From Rhinopithecus roxellana (taxonomy: Eukaryota; Chordata; Mammalia; Primates; Cercopithecidae), in contig NC_044550.1 in the NCBI RefSeq assembly GCF_007565055.1, positions 90,883,674-90,947,673 of the forward strand: a stretch of 64,000 nt of DNA, given 5' to 3'. Below, piece by piece: positions 35,093-46,140 of the stretch. How positions within the stretch are numbered: position 1 is the first letter of the stretch; each line of letters begins with the position of its first letter. A model generated the notes under the pieces. The model was not told where the DNA came from. It did no database searches and worked only from the letters and a program-made list of their open reading frames with translations. A program made the translations under genes and the position numbers.

Positions 35093-35924
35093 TAACATAT
35101 TTTCAAAAAATTGCTATGATTTCATCTTTCTCATGTATTTATCAATGCTATTTGTACAATTATGGAATATTGTTTCAAGAAGTTTTGGTAAACAGATGTG
35201 TGGTTCCTGTATAGAAACAGCTAACTATACAAATAATGACACATTTGTAAGGAGAAAAGTCTTACTTTTCAGGAAAGATACTGGGGGATGGTAAGTGAAA
35301 TATAATGCTCCCTTCAGAAAAAGTGTAATAGTTCTTAGAAAAAGAATAAAATTGCAATGAAGAGAAACCCACAAGCAATATAAATGACCATAAAAATACA
35401 TGTGCTCTCTAAAAAGCAAAAATAAAATGAAAGTATTTTAGACAAATGATAGAAATAAATATATTGAAAGTGATATTTTCTAAAGATATATGGGTACTTA
35501 TTAAATTATTAAAATATTCTTAATACAATATGTGCTTACAGACCCAGAGAAGCAGCATGGGTGCCAAGAACTTTGATTAAAAACAAATCAATTATGATAT
35601 TAATAGTCAGAAACTGGAAGGTGATTTAGAAGCACGTAAATTTAAAAAATTACTTATGGTGACCATTCATCACTTTCTGTCTATATATTTTCTTTCTGTA
35701 AAGCTATCTTTTAGAAAAGCATTTAATTTCAGTATAAAGAGAGTTCTGGTTTCCCCTCTGAAATACAAGGAGCTTGGAAGTCATCACTCCCACTGTTACA
35801 CACACACACAAAAAAAAGTTACAAAAACTGAAAACCAATGACTTTTCTCAGACTCACTAGATAACTTATGTCACAGAACACATTACCACCTGAAATACAG
35901 AGAGACTAATACAATTGAGATTAG
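35093..35924. other. Unassigned AT-rich DNA
   Basis: A short (ac)n run lies at 35798-35809. No gene recognised. Confidence 0.45.
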
Positions 35925-35927
35925 GTT

Positions 35928-35989
35928 ATTTGGGAGCCTCTGCCTCTGAAAGTTCTGGGATTACAGGCATGAGTCACCAGGCCCGACCT
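35928..35989 (-). mobile_element. Short Alu 5'-end fragment
   Basis: About 60 bp matching the antisense start of Alu: 'gttctgggattacaggcatg' and 'agtcaccaggcccgacc'. Most of the element is missing. Confidence 0.8.
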
Positions 35990-36165
35990 AACAATTTCTT
36001 CTGTTTAAGACCAAAGAAAATTCCATTGTATGCATGTATCGCAATATGATGATCCATTCACCCTCAGTGGAAACTTGGCTTGCTTCCACCTCCTAGCTAT
36101 TGTGAGTGCTGCTACTATTAACAGGGGCATACAAATATCTTTCGAGTTTGTTATATACTAAATAT
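35990..36165 (-). repeat. Old L1M ORF2 3' end, antisense, first piece
   Basis: 'aaattccattgtatgcatgt', 'tgatccattcaccctcagtg' and 'ctagctattgtgagtgctgc' are antisense L1 3' blocks. A MaLR LTR interrupts it at 36166 and it resumes at 36503. Confidence 0.75.
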
Positions 36166-36502
36166 TCATACCTACTCCCCACATTTATATATTGAAACCT
36201 AATCCCTAATATGGGGTTTTGGGGAGGTGATTAGATCATAAGAATGAAGCCCTCATGAATGGGATTAGTATTCTCATAAAAGAGACCCAAGAGGGATCCC
36301 TTGCTCCTTCCACCATGTGAGAACACAGCAAGAGACAGCCATCTATGAACCAGGTAGCAGGCCCTCACTAGACATTTAATCTGCCAGAAACTTCACCATG
36401 AACTTTCAGCCTTCAGAATGGTGAGAAATAAAATTATAGTGTTTATAAGTCACACAACCTATTTTATTTTGGTTATAGCAGCCTGACCAAATTAAGACAG
36501 AT
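36166..36502 (-). repeat. MaLR LTR (MLT1/MST-like) inserted in L1M
   Basis: Antisense LTR blocks in order: 'tatattgaaacctaatccct', 'gaggtgattagatcataaga', 'ccctcatgaatgggattagt', 'gtgagaacacagcaagagac' and 'tgagaaataaaattatagtg', ending 'ttatagcagcctgaccaaat'. L1M continues on both sides. Confidence 0.85.
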
Positions 36503-36621
36503 TCCTTGTTTTTACATTTTTGGGGCATACACCTAGAAGTGGAATTGCTAGGTCTCATGGTAATTCTACGTTTAACCTTATGAGGAATCACCTCCAATTT
36601 ATTGTTATGCTTATTGAAAAT
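36503..36621 (-). repeat. Old L1M, antisense, second piece
   Basis: 'acctagaagtggaattgcta', 'ggtctcatggtaattctacg' and 'tttaaccttatgaggaatca' continue the L1 interrupted at 36165. Confidence 0.8.
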
Positions 36622-37120
36622 ATATAGTGCCGAGACCAGCTCTGTCATGGAGACCCTAACCCAGCAGTGCTAGAGGAATTAAAGACACACACACACAAAT
36701 ACAGAGTGTGGAGTAGGAAGTCAGGGGTCTCACAGTCTTCAGAGCTGAGAACCTGGAGCAGAGATTTACCCACATATTTATTGACAGCAAGCCAGTGATA
36801 AGCATTGTTTCTGTAGATTACAGATTAACTAAAAATATTCCTTACAGGAAACAAAGGGATGGGGTGAAATTAAGGGATGGGCTCTGGCTAGTTTTCTGCA
36901 GCAGGAACATGTCCTTAAGGCACAGATCCCTCATGCTATTGTTTGTGGCTTAGGAACACCTTTAAGCGGTTTTCTGCCCTGGGTGGGCCAGGTGTTCCTT
37001 GCCCTCATTCTGGTAAACCCACAACCTTCAGCTTGGGCATCATGGCCATCAGGAGCATGTCACAGTGCTGCAGACATTTTGTTTATGGCCAGTTTTGGGG
37101 GCCTGTTCCCAACAACATAG
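36622..37120 (-). repeat. MER9-like ERVK solo LTR with 6-bp target-site duplication
   Basis: The LTR is about 36628-37114 in antisense. It shows 'ccgagaccagctctgtcatg', 'aggggtctcacagtcttcag', 'gagatttacccacatattta', 'tcatgctattgtttgtggct' and 'gccctgggtgggccaggtgt', ending 'ctgttcccaaca'. These blocks recall the MER9 (HERVK9) LTR. Flanks atatag (36622-36627) and acatag (37115-37120) fit the 6-bp duplication typical of ERVK. No internal retroviral region remains. Confidence 0.8.
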
Positions 37121-39070
37121 TGTTCTAAGTAAAACAAATCCCAATAATGTCTTACAGTTTGAGGAAACTGCTATTATTTCCTATGTATATCAAATGTTTT
37201 ATCATCTGAAATATGTTCAAGACATCTACTTTATTTACATTTTAGCTTTTGATAAATATTAAAATAACATGCATATGGTCTCATATGTTTACTAGATATT
37301 AAGCTAATGCGTTAATTTGATTACCTTTAAAATACTTATTTGGCTGTGATAATATACTGATCCATTAAGTTATTTTGCTTCTAAATTTATGAATTATTTT
37401 AAATTTGTCTTAATTTACACTACATTACACAGTAAAATGCTTTTTTACCTTTTTGTACATCTTATATATTACATATAATCTCTAAATTCTTTCCATATAT
37501 GATATAAAAGAAATATTTTCTCTTGTTGTCTTTCTATAAAAATTAACCATTAACTAAAAAAATTTAGAATAAAAGGCCACATTTCAAAGGTGTAATTTAC
37601 ATTTGAAGTGGACGATAAAACCATTTTAGGGTGTGTTAAGCCTACTCTATATATCTCTGATCAAATATCTAACTGTCTAGTATATAAATTCTCACATTTC
37701 CATGCAACAAAAGTCCACATTTTTCCACACGGTTTTTTCCTCCACTTTTATATGTTCAAATAAAACGACTTTGATATCAAAACACCCACAGTATTGGCCT
37801 TACCAGTATCTGAATAATAGATTGGCTCTTTGAATAGACACATCTTCCTTTTTAGTTTTGATGCTTTGATGTTTCCCCAGGTTGTTAACCTCACTAACTT
37901 CACTCTTTATTTCCCATCTTTTATCTTTCATCCTCCATAATAACTCCATCTGCTGTTCAGTGAACTTGTTAAGTCATAATGATATCTTCTTTCTGTTCCT
38001 TATCTTTCTTCTCAGAAAAATGTTTTTATCTCATGTTCTACTATGGTTATTTTCTCAAGTCTAATAGCCATAAGCCTAAAAAAAACTTACATAGTACTAT
38101 TCAGTTTTCAAAGCTTTTTAAATACACATGATAAAAAGGCACTATTTTACTTTTAAGTATTTCTCAGTTCTCATTTACTATAAAAGTCTGGATTATCACA
38201 TTGATATTATCTTTTAATTTCTGAGTCTAGACTATGAATATTGACATCAGAGACAAAGGCAATTTTTTCACTCAAAGTAGTCCTTAATACATATTTTTAT
38301 ATTCTTTTTGATGAACACTCTTTATGAATCACAGGAAACATTAGCAAGTAAAACATTGTCAAAAAAAATGCTAAAAGTCAAAAAGTTATTATTATTGATG
38401 GTTTCACCTACTCATTAACACTATTTTATTTTTTAACCTTGAATTATTTTATGCAAATATTTTCCTTTTTTAGCCTTTAACAGAGAGATTAAGTCTCATA
38501 TAATAGTGTATAATCTAAGAAAAATTCTAATTTTAATACACCTCTAAACAACTTTCAGAGACACTATCTTTTTACTCAAAATCATATAGCATTCATTGCC
38601 AAGCAACCAGTATAGTGTCAAAGAGGAAAATTCTTTCAGATACAAATATTGCTGCTATAGCAACAAAATATTTTAAAAGTTTTTATTCATTGTAAAGTGC
38701 TCAAAAAATTAAATTGTTCTATTTCAAGGAGTATCTTCTAAGGAGTCTACATACAAGAGAAAAGTAAACAAAGAAAAACAAATACCTTTTATTATCTGTT
38801 ATTTGCTTTTCTCTTATATGTATATGTCATATGGAATCAAATAGATTAATTCCCAAACACTTTAACTACGTGAACTCAAGGAAGCTATGTCTGAAAAGTA
38901 GTCTATGTTTGCCTACATATTTCATGAAGAATATTTTTCAGAGAAAATTATTAGATAAATTAATAACTTTCAAACAATTTTTAAAAAATAAGTCAAATTA
39001 TTTAGCTAATCTGTCTTAGATCAGAAAATGTTAATTAAATATTTTCTAATAGGAAGAGAAAAAGGGTTCT
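37121..39070. other. Unassigned AT-rich DNA
   Basis: No gene or repeat recognised over almost 2 kb. Short open frames (37065-37262, 37882-38064, 38831-39019) lack any motif. Confidence 0.45.
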
Positions 39071-39073
39071 CCT

Positions 39074-39386
39074 TCTGCTTTTTTTTTTTTTTTTTTTTCT
39101 GAGGTGGAGTCTTGCTCTGTCACCCAGTTTGGAGTGCAGTGGCACGATCTCAGCTCACTGCAAGCTCCACCTTCTGGGTTCAAGTGATTCTTTTGTCTCA
39201 GCTTCTGGGTAGCTGGGATTACAGGCACACACCACCAGACTTAGATAATTTTTGTATTTTTAGTAGAGACGGGATTTCACCATGTTGGTCAGGCTGGTCT
39301 TGAACTCCTGACCTCAAGTGATCCACCTGCCTCAGTCTCCCAAAGTGCTGGGATTACAGGCATGAGCCGCTACACCCAGTCTGCTT
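39074..39386 (-). mobile_element. AluS-like element
   Basis: The body is about 39079-39381: a T tract, 'tgaggtggagtcttgctctg', 'cttgaactcctgacctcaag' and the end 'gccgctacacccagtc'. A short shared flank 'tctgctt' occurs at both ends. Confidence 0.94.
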
Positions 39387-39489
39387 GTTTCTTCATAGGC
39401 CTTGATATTTTTGTTTTTGTCCAGCATAATATTACTTAATAGAATATCTGTGTGTTTGTGTGATGGGAGATGTATATAAAAAGGATGCT

Positions 39490-40010
39490 GTTGTTTTAAG
39501 TAACTATTGCTGCATAACAAACCAATCCAATTTGGAATGGCTTAAACCAACAATATTTGTTTTTAGCTCATGTGTTTGCAATGTAGGCAGGGCTTATAGG
39601 GAAGGTTCATCTAGGCTTTATACAGTAACAGCTGGGGCAATATGACTGGAACTAGAGCATCTGCTTACAAGATGGTCCAGACATGTGTTCACAACTTGGA
39701 GCTTGCTGTAGGATAGATGCTTAGCTGGAATTGTGCACCAGAGCACCCATCTATGCACTTGTTGAATGGCCTGGATTTTCTCAAAGCATGACAATAGCTG
39801 GGTTCCAAGGATGAGTGCCCTACGAGAACCATGTGGCAGTTGTATCACTTTTGATGACTTAACCCCAGGAGTCACTTCAAGTGTAGTCACATTTTCACCC
39901 ACATACTAGAGCAGAAAGCATAAACCTCTTATCTCTCACTGAGAGGAGTATCAGCATCTAACTGTAACAAAAACATGAGGTATAGGAGAACTTGTGAGAC
40001 CATGATAGAC
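39490..40010 (+). repeat. Old MLT1-type LTR
   Basis: 'gtaactattgctgcataaca', 'aatggcttaaaccaacaata', 'gcatgacaatagctgggttc' and 'cacttttgatgacttaaccc' follow the order of older MLT1 (J/K-like) LTRs. Divergence is high and the subfamily is a guess. Confidence 0.6.
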
Positions 40011-40189
40011 AATACACCCCACCACAGATACCTAATATATGAGAAAATTGGCATCTTATTTTCTAATTCTGGCCCAGTTCCCGATTACACCTTAAAATGC
40101 AGTTTTAGACTGAGATTATTAATATGAATTTGAAACCAGATGATGTGAGATCAAATCCTGGCCCATTAAGATAATGGAAGTTATTAGAT

Positions 40190-40282
40190 ATGATTTCCTT
40201 TTTTTATTTTATTTTTAAATTTTTTTCTTTTCTTTTTCTTTTTATTTATGTATTTATTTATTTATTTATTTATTTATTTATT
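40190..40282. repeat. T-rich and (TTTA)n tail of the antisense L1
   Basis: Impure T tract from about 40198 and (ttta)n at 40246-40282, immediately before the antisense L1 3' end; this represents its expanded A-rich tail. Confidence 0.9.
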
Positions 40283-40846
40283 TTACTTTAAGTTCTAGGG
40301 TATATGTGCATAGCGTGCAGGTTTGTTACATATGTATACTTTTGCCATGTTGGTGTGCTGCACCCATCAACTCGTCAGCACCCATCAATTCATCATTTAT
40401 ATCAGGTATAACTCCCAATGCAATCCCTCCCCCCTCCCCCCTCCCCATGATAGGCCCCGGTGTGTGATGTTCCCCTTCCCGAGTCCAAGTGATCTCATTG
40501 TTCAGTTCCCACCTATGAGTGAGAACATGCGGTGTTTGGTTTTCTCTTCTTGTGATAGTTTGCTAAGAATGATGGTTTCCAGCTGCATCCATGTCCCTAC
40601 AAAGGACGCCAACTCATCCTTTTTTATGGCTGCATAGTATTCCATGGTGTATATGTGCCACATTTTCTTAATCCAGTCTGTCACAGATGGACATTTGGGT
40701 TGATTCCAAGTCTTTGCTATTGTGAATAGTGCCGCAATAAACATACGTGTGCATGTGTCTTTATAGCAGCATGATTTATAATCCTTTGGGTATATACCCA
40801 GTAGTGGGATGGCTGGGTCATATGGTACATCTAGTTCTAGATCCTA
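40283..40846 (-). mobile_element. Young 5'-truncated L1 3' end, antisense
   Basis: Antisense copy of the L1 3' end: 'tttactttaagttctagggt', the doubled 'gcacccatca' unit at 40370-40390, a C-rich tract at 40427-40445, and the last ORF2 codons (open on - over 40502-40744). It stops at 'catctagttctagatcc'. It shares the lineage-specific 3'UTR arrangement with the sense copy at 30.6-31.4 kb. The ORF2 fragment lacks the endonuclease and RT domains. Confidence 0.94.
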
Positions 40847-41129
40847 ATCCCTCCCTAAAGACTTGTACATAGTTTTGTGTGGTTTCTTGTTTGCTTGTTT
40901 GTTTTGTATTTATCCAAACTCCCCTTTACTTTCTTTGGTAATGGCATTTCTTACCAACAGGGAATTGCCCTCACTATTAATTACTTTTAGTTTTTCCTTT
41001 GGAATTTTCCATCTCTCTTTCTCTCTACTTGTACCTTCCTTTTAACTTAAAAATATGTGCAAATTTTCCAGATTCAAAATTGCTATCAAAATACAATAAC
41101 AGTATTATTTGATCTCACTTCTCGCTATA

Positions 41130-41525
41130 ACAATCCTATAATTTCTTCAGTTCTCCACTCACATTTTCCAAACTAGCCTGCACTCTCTTAATTTTCTTTT
41201 CCATTTACTGTCTATCCAAGTCCACTGCATTGTGACATTGCTTTATTCACTGTATAGAAATCATTTTAGCTAATATCCACGAGGAACCTGTTGCCAAAGC
41301 CAATTGATTCTCATCTTCACTTACAGAGCACTTCTATTCCATTTGAACTGCAGAGTTTATTACTTACCTATTTAAAGTCTCCCTTCCATTACCTTCCTTG
41401 ATACCACACTTGCATGATTCTCCTTATTTTCTCATCTATTCTCTCATGGTCATTATTATATGTCCTTCTTCCTCTGCATTATTTAAATTGCTCTGGCTTT
41501 AAAATTATCTTTTTATCCATTTCTT
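41130..41525 (+). repeat. L2 fragment (ORF2)
   Basis: 'cctgttgccaaagccaattg', 'attctcatcttcacttacag' and 'taccacacttgcatgattct' match the order of L2 ORF2 blocks. Ancient. Confidence 0.6.
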
Positions 41526-41529
41526 TATT

Positions 41530-41725
41530 CCTTGATTTATTAAAAAATGAAGCTATTAAAATAACTCAGGGCTAAGCTAGGCACTAAAATTAGAATGGTA
41601 AACCAGCATAACATTAAATTCTGTTCTGTCAGAAGGCCAACAGAAATACATAAACAGGCACCTAAATAACCTTCTTAAAATGTAGAGCTGTGGTAAGTGC
41701 TATTTTGGAGGAAGGAAATAATTTT
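41530..41725 (+). repeat. Ancient LINE/MIR-type fragment
   Basis: 'gggctaagctaggcactaaa', 'aaacaggcacctaaataacc' and 'gagctgtggtaagtgctatt' resemble an old repeat family also seen at 13745. The family is not fixed. Confidence 0.5.
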
Positions 41726-42410
41726 ATAAGAACATATGCAGGAATACCTACTGTCATTTTCCACTTTACCCACTCCCATTACTCTGTAATGGTGCCTGCT
41801 TTCTCCTGCAAAATCATAGCATCTTCCTACAGATCTTCCTTTAATTTGAGATTACATCAAAATATTTATTGGAAATATGTTCCTACCTCTCTCCCAGGAA
41901 AGTTGAGCTCAACATATTTAACATTTTAATAACATCTCTTGCTAACCCACAGTCCTGCATTTCCCATCTGTGTCAGTAGTTTGACCTTCTGGGCCATCAG
42001 GCATAACTTTATGCTTCTCCCTTCCTCTCCACTCTGAATCAAACAGCCCTTTGCTTTCACTTCTTAATTGATTCGTGATTCTGTTCCTTACTCTCATCTC
42101 TATTACCTTCCACTGCCATATTTATGGCACTTATCACTTGAGTATTCTTATGCTAACTTAAGAACTACTTTCTCTGATTGTAGACTTGACCTAGTAAAAT
42201 CCAACCTCTAGTGTCTTCAAGGCAATTTGTTTAAAAGTTCAGATTAAGTCACTACTCTCTGTAAAATCCTCAATAGCTTTCCATCATATGAAGATCAAAG
42301 CATAAGCTCCTTAATCAGAAATTCAGAGTAGCTGCCACCCACTTCTGCATCCATTGTTACATCTCTTTACATTTAAACACATTTCGGTAAAATTTAGATA
42401 ATTTCACACT
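41726..42410 (+). repeat. L2 fragment (ORF2 3' region)
   Basis: The clearest part is 42180-42380: 'cagattaagtcactactctc', 'tcctcaatagctttccatca' and 'aagcataagctccttaatca'. The preceding part ('cagtcctgcatttcccatct') is weaker but in the right order. Confidence 0.55.
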
Positions 42411-42779
42411 TAGGGTTTTTTTTTTTTTTTTTTTTGTTTTTTTTTTCATCTAGATGTCTTAGATCATGCATGATTTTACTACTAGGAAATATTCTCTCCC
42501 TTTTCCTTTTAACTAGGTTGCATACACTGTTTTGTTTTGCTTTATGTTCAAACAGTTGTAACCTGAGCCTATCCCCAATGCACACATACAAGCTTACTTC
42601 AAAATTTATCTTCAAAAATTCTCTTTCCATATCCTACACAATTTACTTTTATATTTTTCTATTTATCTATTCGTATATATTTATCTCTTTCATGCAACTG
42701 GAGCTCCAAGAATATAAAGAACATGTATATGTATAGGTTAGATATACATCCTGAAAGATAGGTTAGAGATTGAATGCAA
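42411..42779. other. Poly-T run and unassigned DNA
   Basis: A T tract lies at 42417-42446 with one interruption. No element body could be attached to it. Confidence 0.5.
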
Positions 42780-43255
42780 GTGTATACAAATAGACAATGG
42801 CCCAATCACAATGAAAATGGAACTCTGATCCATAACTTTTTCAGCCACCAGCTGAAGAAGTCATTCTGCACCTCTGCAGCAATCAGTTCAAGAAGTAAAA
42901 TGTAGACTACAGTAATTAACCCAGAGTGATTAGAACTTGTTGGTTGACTGTAAGCTTCCTATTTTTTGTCCCAACTTCCAACTCAGGACCAACCAGAGAA
43001 TTCAAATATGTTTATCAAATCAACTACATTGGATAACCAACTTCTACATGACCTGCCTTCAGCTTCTCCATGTCAATCACCTACAACCAGGGCACACCTG
43101 AGGCCATTTCATTTTTTTCTACCATAAATCTTTTCTACTTTCCTGCCTGCTTTCAAGTCTCTGAAAAATGTAAGTGATAATGATTGATTCCTTTGCTATA
43201 ACAAACTCTGAAAATACATTGTTTTCATTTGGGCAATTGTCCTTTATTTCCACAG
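42780..43255 (+). repeat. ERV1-type LTR (MER39/MER4-like)
   Basis: 'agccaccagctgaagaagtc', 'ctgtaagcttcctatttttt', 'gtcaatcacctacaaccagg' and 'cctgctttcaagtctctgaa' then 'gctataacaaactctgaaaa' have the layout of an ERV1 LTR. Its 3' part resembles 48.2-48.3 kb. The family name is tentative. Confidence 0.55.
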
Positions 43256-43447
43256 TGTTCCTGGAGAGTACACCAAGATGCCATCGGTGTTATTTTCTAC
43301 CATGGAACCTGGTCATCAACTGGGTGTGGTACACATGGAGGCATCCTTTGACTTGCTCCTCACAGCTTGATGAGTCTCAACTTTCATGATAAGTTAGCAC
43401 CAGGTCTAAATTTCACTCTGTTTGCATGAAGTTCCTTGGCTCCTTAT
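43256..43447 (+). repeat. ERV1 leader region, first part
   Basis: Sequence after the LTR ('catggaacctggtcatcaac', 'gtctcaactttcatgataag', 'catgaagttccttggctcct') reads like the untranslated leader of a gammaretrovirus-like ERV. The usual primer-binding site could not be read with confidence. A MST LTR interrupts it at 43448. Confidence 0.45.
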
Positions 43448-43785
43448 TCTTTTCTCACTGCAATAAAGAAATACCTGAGACTGGGTAATTTATAAAGAAA
43501 AGAAGTTTAATTGACTCACAGTTCCACACAGCTGGAGAGGCCTCAGGAAACCGACAATCATGGCAGAAGGCAAAGGCACCTCTTACATCACAGCAGAAGA
43601 GAGTGCATGAGGAAGTGCCACACTTTAAAACCATCAGCTTTCACGAGAACTTACTCACTCTCGTGAGAATAGCATAGAGGGAACTGTCTCCACGATCCAA
43701 TCACTTCCCACCAGGTCCCTCCCTCAACATGTAGGGATCACGATTCCAGATGAAATTTGGGTGGGGGCACAACCAAACCATATCA
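43448..43785 (+). repeat. MST-type MaLR solo LTR
   Basis: 'gagactgggtaatttataaa', 'gtttaattgactcacagttc', 'ccaccaggtccctccctcaa' and 'gaaatttgggtgggggcaca' then 'aaccaaaccatatca' are diagnostic MST/THE1-type LTR blocks in full order. It sits inside the ERV leader. Confidence 0.92.
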
Positions 43786-44315
43786 CCAGAGTTTTGTTAT
43801 TGGTTTACGTTTGTTCAGCATTGGTGGTGGAAGAAGGGCATTTCTTCTTGGCATTTTTTGCTGTGTTTCACGCTTCCATTTTGTCTTGTGCTATGTAAAA
43901 GTGTTGCTTTCCATACAAAGATTAATTAGGTAGAACTAAGGTATTAGCATTATTAGCCTGTTGGAATGGGCCTCACAAACCACTGAGTTCTCTATTCTCA
44001 CCACACAGATGTCCACTTGGATAACTTTGCTGTTCGTCACCAGTAATGCTGGATGTGATTCTCTTCTTGTTTTGGTTCTTTATCTTGAGGTATTGGCTTT
44101 GATCCAGAGAACATTTTCTCTGGTTTTCTGCCTTTCAAAAAGTATGAATTGTTGGGTTTGCATTCAGAGGATGTGACCAACAGGTAGGTGGGCAGCCTAA
44201 GACACAAAGTGTCCAAGCCAGACTTTCAATCAACCATTGTTGGCTGTCATGGTAGTCTCCAAATTTAAATTCTCTTCTACAATAGGAAAAACTCCTGCTT
44301 CTTACATGCACTCAT
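43786..44315 (+). repeat. ERV1 leader/gag-side region, second part
   Basis: 'gttattggtttacgtttgtt', 'gggcatttcttcttggcatt' and 'gttggaatgggcctcacaaa' continue the leader-like sequence. A 71-codon frame (43961-44176) has no clear gag signature. The assignment depends on the flanking LTR-like sequence. Confidence 0.4.
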
Positions 44316-44337
44316 TACATTTTGATTTTTTTTATTT

Positions 44338-44369
<32 letters not shown>

Positions 44370-44673
44370 TTTTTTTTTGAGACGGAGTCTCGCTCTGTCG
44401 CCCAGGCTGGAGTGCAGTGGCCGGATCTCAGCTCACTGCAAGCTCCGCCTCCCGGGTTTATGCCATTCTCCTGCCTCAGCCTCCCGAGTAGCTGGGACTA
44501 TAGGCGCCCGCCACCTCGCCTGGCTAGTTTTTTGTATTTTTTTTTAGTAGAGACGGGGTTTCACCGTGTTAGCCAGGATGGTCTCGATCTCCTGACCTCA
44601 TGATCCGCCCATCTCGGCCTCCCAAAGTGCTGGGATTACAGGCTTGAGCCACCGCACCCAGCCTACATTTTGA
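44316..44673 (-). mobile_element. Young AluY (AluYR-like) with target-site duplication
   Basis: The body is about 44326-44663 with a (ttta)n plus T-tract tail. It has 'gagacggagtctcgctctgt', the 'gtggccggatctcagctcac' block and an intact 5' end. tacattttga flanks it exactly at 44316-44325 and 44664-44673. Confidence 0.96.
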
Positions 44674-44730
44674 ATTCTTAGGAGTGTCTTTCCAAATGAC
44701 ATAATTTCACTAATAGAATTTGGGCTTTCA

Positions 44731-45120
44731 ATAGGGTTATAGGCTGAATTGTTGCCCTCCTCCCCAATTTATATGTTGAAGGCTTCATTTCCAGTATCTC
44801 AGAATGTGACTGTATTTGGAGATAGGACCTTTAAAGAGGCAATTAAGATTAGCTGAGGTCACTAGAGTGGGTCCTAATTCAATGTGAGTGGTGTCCTTGT
44901 AAGAAGAGGAGAATGAGACATAAACAGAGGGAAGACATAGGGAAGAGATGGCTGACTACAACCTAAAGAGAGAGCCCTCAGAATGAAACCAAACCTGTTG
45001 ACACCTTGATGTTAGAATTCTAGTCTTCATCCTCTAGAACTGTGAAGAAAATGAATGTTTTTGTTTAAGCTACCCAGACTGTGCTACTGTATGGCAGCCC
45101 TCAGAAGCTAATATTCACAG
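44731..45120 (-). repeat. MLT1-type MaLR LTR, antisense
   Basis: 'aggctgaattgttgccctcc', 'ctcagaatgtgactgtattt', 'ctaattcaatgtgagtggtg' and 'ttgttgacaccttgatgtta'-like and 'tctagaactgtgaagaaaat' blocks follow the antisense MLT1 LTR order through 'atggcagccctcagaagct'. Confidence 0.8.
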
Positions 45121-45200
45121 CCATTCTAAGGAATAAATTATTCATTTGAGAAGTGCCTTAAAAAATATATGGAATCACATTTCTTAGGCCCATTGTGCAA

Positions 45201-45204
45201 CTTT

Positions 45205-45236
<32 letters not shown>

Positions 45237-45255
45237 ATTCTTCTATTCTTCTTTC
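45201..45255. repeat. (CTTT)n tract, left arm
   Basis: About nine cttt units followed by impure ttctattc sequence. Confidence 0.97.
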
Positions 45256-45334
45256 TTGCGTGCGTATGTTAGTGCATGCTTTATGTATTCATTTCGACGG
45301 GTCATTTGTTGCTGGTTACGTAGGGCTGTTACGT
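45256..45334. other. CpG-rich island inside the CTTT tract
   Basis: About 80 bp of non-repetitive sequence between two pyrimidine tracts. With its right edge it carries seven CpGs (45259, 45263, 45295, 45298, 45319, 45332, 45344), exceptional in this window outside young Alus. I recognise no repeat family in it. Confidence 0.8.
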
Positions 45335-45466
45335 TCTTTCTTTCGTTCTTTCTTTCTTTCTTTCTTTCTTCTTTCTTTCTTTCTTTCTTCTTTCCTCTTT
45401 CCTTTACTTCCTTCTTCCTTCCTCTTCCTTCCTTCCTTCCTTTCCTTCCTTCCTTCCTTCCTTCCT

Positions 45467-45530
<64 letters not shown>
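45335..45530. repeat. (CTTT)n/(CTTC)n tract, right arm
   Basis: Almost pure pyrimidine: cttt units to about 45388, cttcc-rich units at 45395-45468, then about 16 cttt units to 45530. The large open frames across it on both strands are translated repeat. Confidence 0.97.
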
Positions 45531-46110
45531 TGTATACAGAGGCCTGATTTCCCCAAAAAAATTGATTAAAAAATTGATTCACTAAAATATTTGTTGGCCA
45601 AAGCTAATGAAACATTTGAAAAACATAAGCAGCAATGAACTAGATCACTTTCCTGGTAAATTCTTTCTCTTTGTCCTCCAGTTGCCTTCTTTTATCCATG
45701 TCTCCTTCTTCCTCCTTAGCCTTTCAATCTCTTTCCCTCTGAACCTCTGACAACTCATTCCCCCTCTTTCCCTTTTCCAGACTTCTAACCTTTTCCCACT
45801 GGGTTCTTTGAAAACCCCAAATGACACTTTCTCCTAAAAATCAATTCTGCTCATGAGCCAGGGATGCAGGTAATTATACAATTTAAACCTTGGGCCCAGA
45901 CTGATAAAGCCTATAATTGAGGGCATCTCTAAATCCAGATGTCATCAGAAACTAATAATTGAGGAATTCAGCATTACTTTAGGTTACCTGACCTGTATCA
46001 ACTGGTACACATGCTAATCTGAACCTCAGAAACTAAACTATGGATGGCAGAAGCTGATTGTACTAGCTTGGAAAGGCACCTATAGAATCTGTCTTTTCAC
46101 AGTAAACTTG
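45531..46110. other. Unassigned DNA, possibly ERV-derived
   Basis: Non-repetitive by eye, with pyrimidine-rich sequence at 45660-45800. Its position between ERV-like pieces suggests decayed provirus, but no gag or protease motif could be read. Confidence 0.3.
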
Positions 46111-46140
46111 AGGCTAAAAAAAAAAAAAAAAAAAAAAAAT
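46111..46140. repeat. Poly-A run
   Basis: About 23 consecutive A at 46117-46139; no element body was recognised 5' of it. Confidence 0.9.

Noticed and set aside
45169..45585. 138-, 95- and 88-codon frames rich in Phe/Leu/Ser or Lys/Glu/Arg
   Set aside because: Read-through of the CTTT/CTTCC microsatellite; no protein signature.
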